A stretch of 15,450 nt of DNA from Trachipleistophora hominis (Eukaryota > Microsporidia > Pleistophoridae), in contig JH993913.1 of assembly GCA_000316135.1 (NCBI GenBank), forward strand, positions 9,032 through 24,481, in the 5' to 3' direction. A model generated the notes under the pieces. The model made no database searches and was not told the DNA's origin. It saw only the letters and a list, made by a program, of their open reading frames with translations. This document shows, piece by piece, positions 14,012 through 15,450 of the stretch. How positions within the stretch are numbered: position 1 is the first letter of the stretch; each line of letters opens with the position of its first letter. A program made the position numbers and the translations under genes.

Positions 14012-14235
14012 AATACGTGTTTATATCAGTGTTATATTCATACGTATATTTGTTAAGGATACCGATATTTCTAACATAACATTCTACGTATTTGTAAAAT
14101 GTGTTTCTATTCCTCATCCATACTGTTTATTTTGTAATATTAAATTCTTAGAGATGATTAGAACATTAACATATAAATGCAATTACGATGTTAGAACGAT
14201 TAGACAATGAGTATGTGATAACAAAAACTGTTTAG

Positions 14236-14444
14236 ACGTATCCATCTAACGTGAAAATAGCTTTTGAGGGCAATATCAATGATCTATACACGTATCTCAA
14301 AAGCTATCCAACGGTAGAATGCTTGCCAAAAGAATAGAAGAGGTAGGTACTAATGTAACAGATACAACACTAGGTTACTTATAAATTTACAAGGAATATA
14401 TTAAGGCCTCATTCAAGAAATTAAAAGAGACAAGCGCTAAATAA
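14236..14444 (+). pseudogene. Second decayed reading frame, unrecognised
   Basis: One frame is open from 14236 to a TAG at 14335 and reads VKIAFEGNINDLYTYLKSYP in its middle. A second, overlapping frame opens at the ATG at 14319 and runs to TAA at 14442, broken by one TAA at 14382. It reads KRIEEVGTNV and later YKEYIKASFKKLKETSAK. Together they look like one protein broken by a frameshift and a stop, with a plausible Lys-rich C-terminus. No family was recognised. It could be the far part of the same gene as the preceding relic, or a separate one. Confidence 0.25.
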
Positions 14445-14637
14445 TGTGAAAGTAATTAAACATGTTTTTATTGATTTTCATAATAATATTGTTTCTTTAT
14501 CATAGTTCTTTACATTTGAGATACAATTATATTCAAATATATTTAACAAACACTACCATCATAATAATAAAGAGAGAACTTGCATGATGATCTGCGCACT
14601 CACAAGAAAATCAAAACATATTATTTCATCTTTTTGT

Positions 14638-14731
14638 TACAATCAATATTTGTAGGTTAGTGTATAACTTCTTATTCATAACCTTCCTCAGCATTCCTCT
14701 ACAATCAATATTTGTAGGTTATTGTGTAACT
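14638..14731 (+). repeat. Direct repeat, 32-bp unit at 62-bp period
   Basis: Copies lie at 14638-14669 and 14700-14731 (TACAATCAATATTTGTAGGT plus 12 bases) and differ at two positions. A third, degenerate start (TACCATCAATATTTAAATA) follows at 14754. Confidence 0.8.
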
Positions 14732-15128
14732 ATCACATTATTAAACACTCGTTTACCATCAATATTTAAATAAATCCTTACACCAGCACCAAATTAATTC
14801 TCCAGCTCAAACAGAAAAGTACAAAATAAAATACAACTAAGACCAAAGAAAGATAAAATACATAGAACGTATCGTAACACTACAATCTACTACATAAAAC
14901 GTAAAATATTGCACATTAGTTAAAGATGAACAAATTAAATAACATAACCTACGACAGAAGGTATTCCGTTGTATAAAAGTTGTCATAAACCAAGTCTTTA
15001 CTTATCATATCCAACATGAAGATCAAAATAATTATCATATTTAATACGATGGTACAAATAAAATGGAAAATGATTCACCGTATTTTTAAATAAAGTTCTT
15101 TTAATAAAAAGAAATAGCACGATGGCAA

Positions 15129-15147
15129 TAGTGTTGTACGAACACTA
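15129..15147. repeat. Inverted repeat TAGTGTT-gtacg-AACACTA
   Basis: A perfect 7-bp inverted repeat with a 5-base spacer. It could be a small hairpin or a protein-binding palindrome. No adjacent gene gives it a role. Confidence 0.4.
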
Positions 15148-15180
15148 CGATAAACGTAATAGCACAGCCTATAATGACCA

Positions 15181-15201
15181 ATTTTATTGTACCAATAAAA
15201 T
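15181..15201. repeat. Inverted repeat ATTTTATTG-tac-CAATAAAAT
   Basis: A perfect 9-bp inverted repeat around a 3-base centre, about 35 bp from the preceding one. It is AT-rich, and function is unknown. Confidence 0.4.
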
Positions 15202-15450
15202 ATAATCATTAGCTAATAATATCACCAGTACAATTCAATCTAATATTTCTTATACAACCATATTTATTAGATCAAGTCCATCATAATGCTATAAATCTAA
15301 TTAATTTTCTATCTCTCTTATTATAAACAACTTTATAGTACCAAAGAAATACGCATTACTCAGAACGAGCGTATAATCCTCCTTTATACAACTTTCTTAG
15401 AAAATGATTCGTTTATCTTACGCCCTATAACAACAATACAGTCGTTTATA

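Larger units (their letters stand above)
14445..15450. other. AT-rich flank, no gene
   Basis: About 1 kb, very AT-rich, with no frame worth reporting. It holds one direct repeat and two short inverted repeats, listed separately. No telomeric repeat or tRNA was seen. Confidence 0.6.

Overview
The window looks like a nuclear contig of a fungus-related eukaryotic parasite, most likely a microsporidian. This is inference, based on four things: intronless genes; a CCC/CCCC trinucleotide directly upstream of two of the three start codons (a known microsporidian start signal); very diverged, low-complexity versions of core eukaryotic proteins; and no prokaryotic gene layout. Gene density is low: three credible genes cover about 7.2 kb of 15.45 kb (about 46%). 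That fits a microsporidian with an expanded genome (for example the Trachipleistophora/Vavraia group) better than a compact one such as Encephalitozoon. The species cannot be fixed from the sequence alone.

Layout. Positions 1-4651 are AT-rich and hold no convincing gene. They contain a 54-bp-period tandem repeat with a cluster of TCGTTA motifs near 3.0-3.3 kb, one copy each of two dispersed short repeats, and a few weak coding-like relics. Positions 4652-9826 (+) encode a 1,724-residue protein. Its first ~67 residues look like a KIX domain of the MED15/Gal11 kind, followed by about 1,430 residues of disordered, Asn/Ser/Met/His/Tyr-rich sequence and a helical C-terminal domain. It is the best candidate in the window for a poorly described system: a giant divergent MED15-like Mediator tail subunit. 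Positions 10404-10868 (-) encode a 154-residue protein that reads as one complete and one truncated RRM fold plus an acidic tail. Positions 11184-12728 (-) encode a 514-residue VPS9-domain protein (Rab5/Vps21-type exchange factor). Its helical bundle is separated from the catalytic core by about 208 residues of Asn/Lys-rich sequence, and the core carries an unusual Cys/His-rich insertion.

The giant gene is convergent with the other two, which lie in tandem 315 bp apart. Nothing suggests an operon or a shared pathway: transcription, RNA binding and vesicle traffic are mixed, as is normal in eukaryotes.

Positions 12801-12923 hold a 52-bp tandem repeat in the 5' flank of the VPS9 gene. The right flank (about 12.9-15.45 kb) is AT-rich with relics: a broken frame at 13604-14011 resembling the N-terminal half of a PTP-type RNA 5'-triphosphatase/DUSP11 phosphatase, a second unrecognised decayed frame at 14236-14444, and several short direct and inverted repeats. 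No tRNA, rRNA, CRISPR array, transposase gene or telomeric repeat was recognised.
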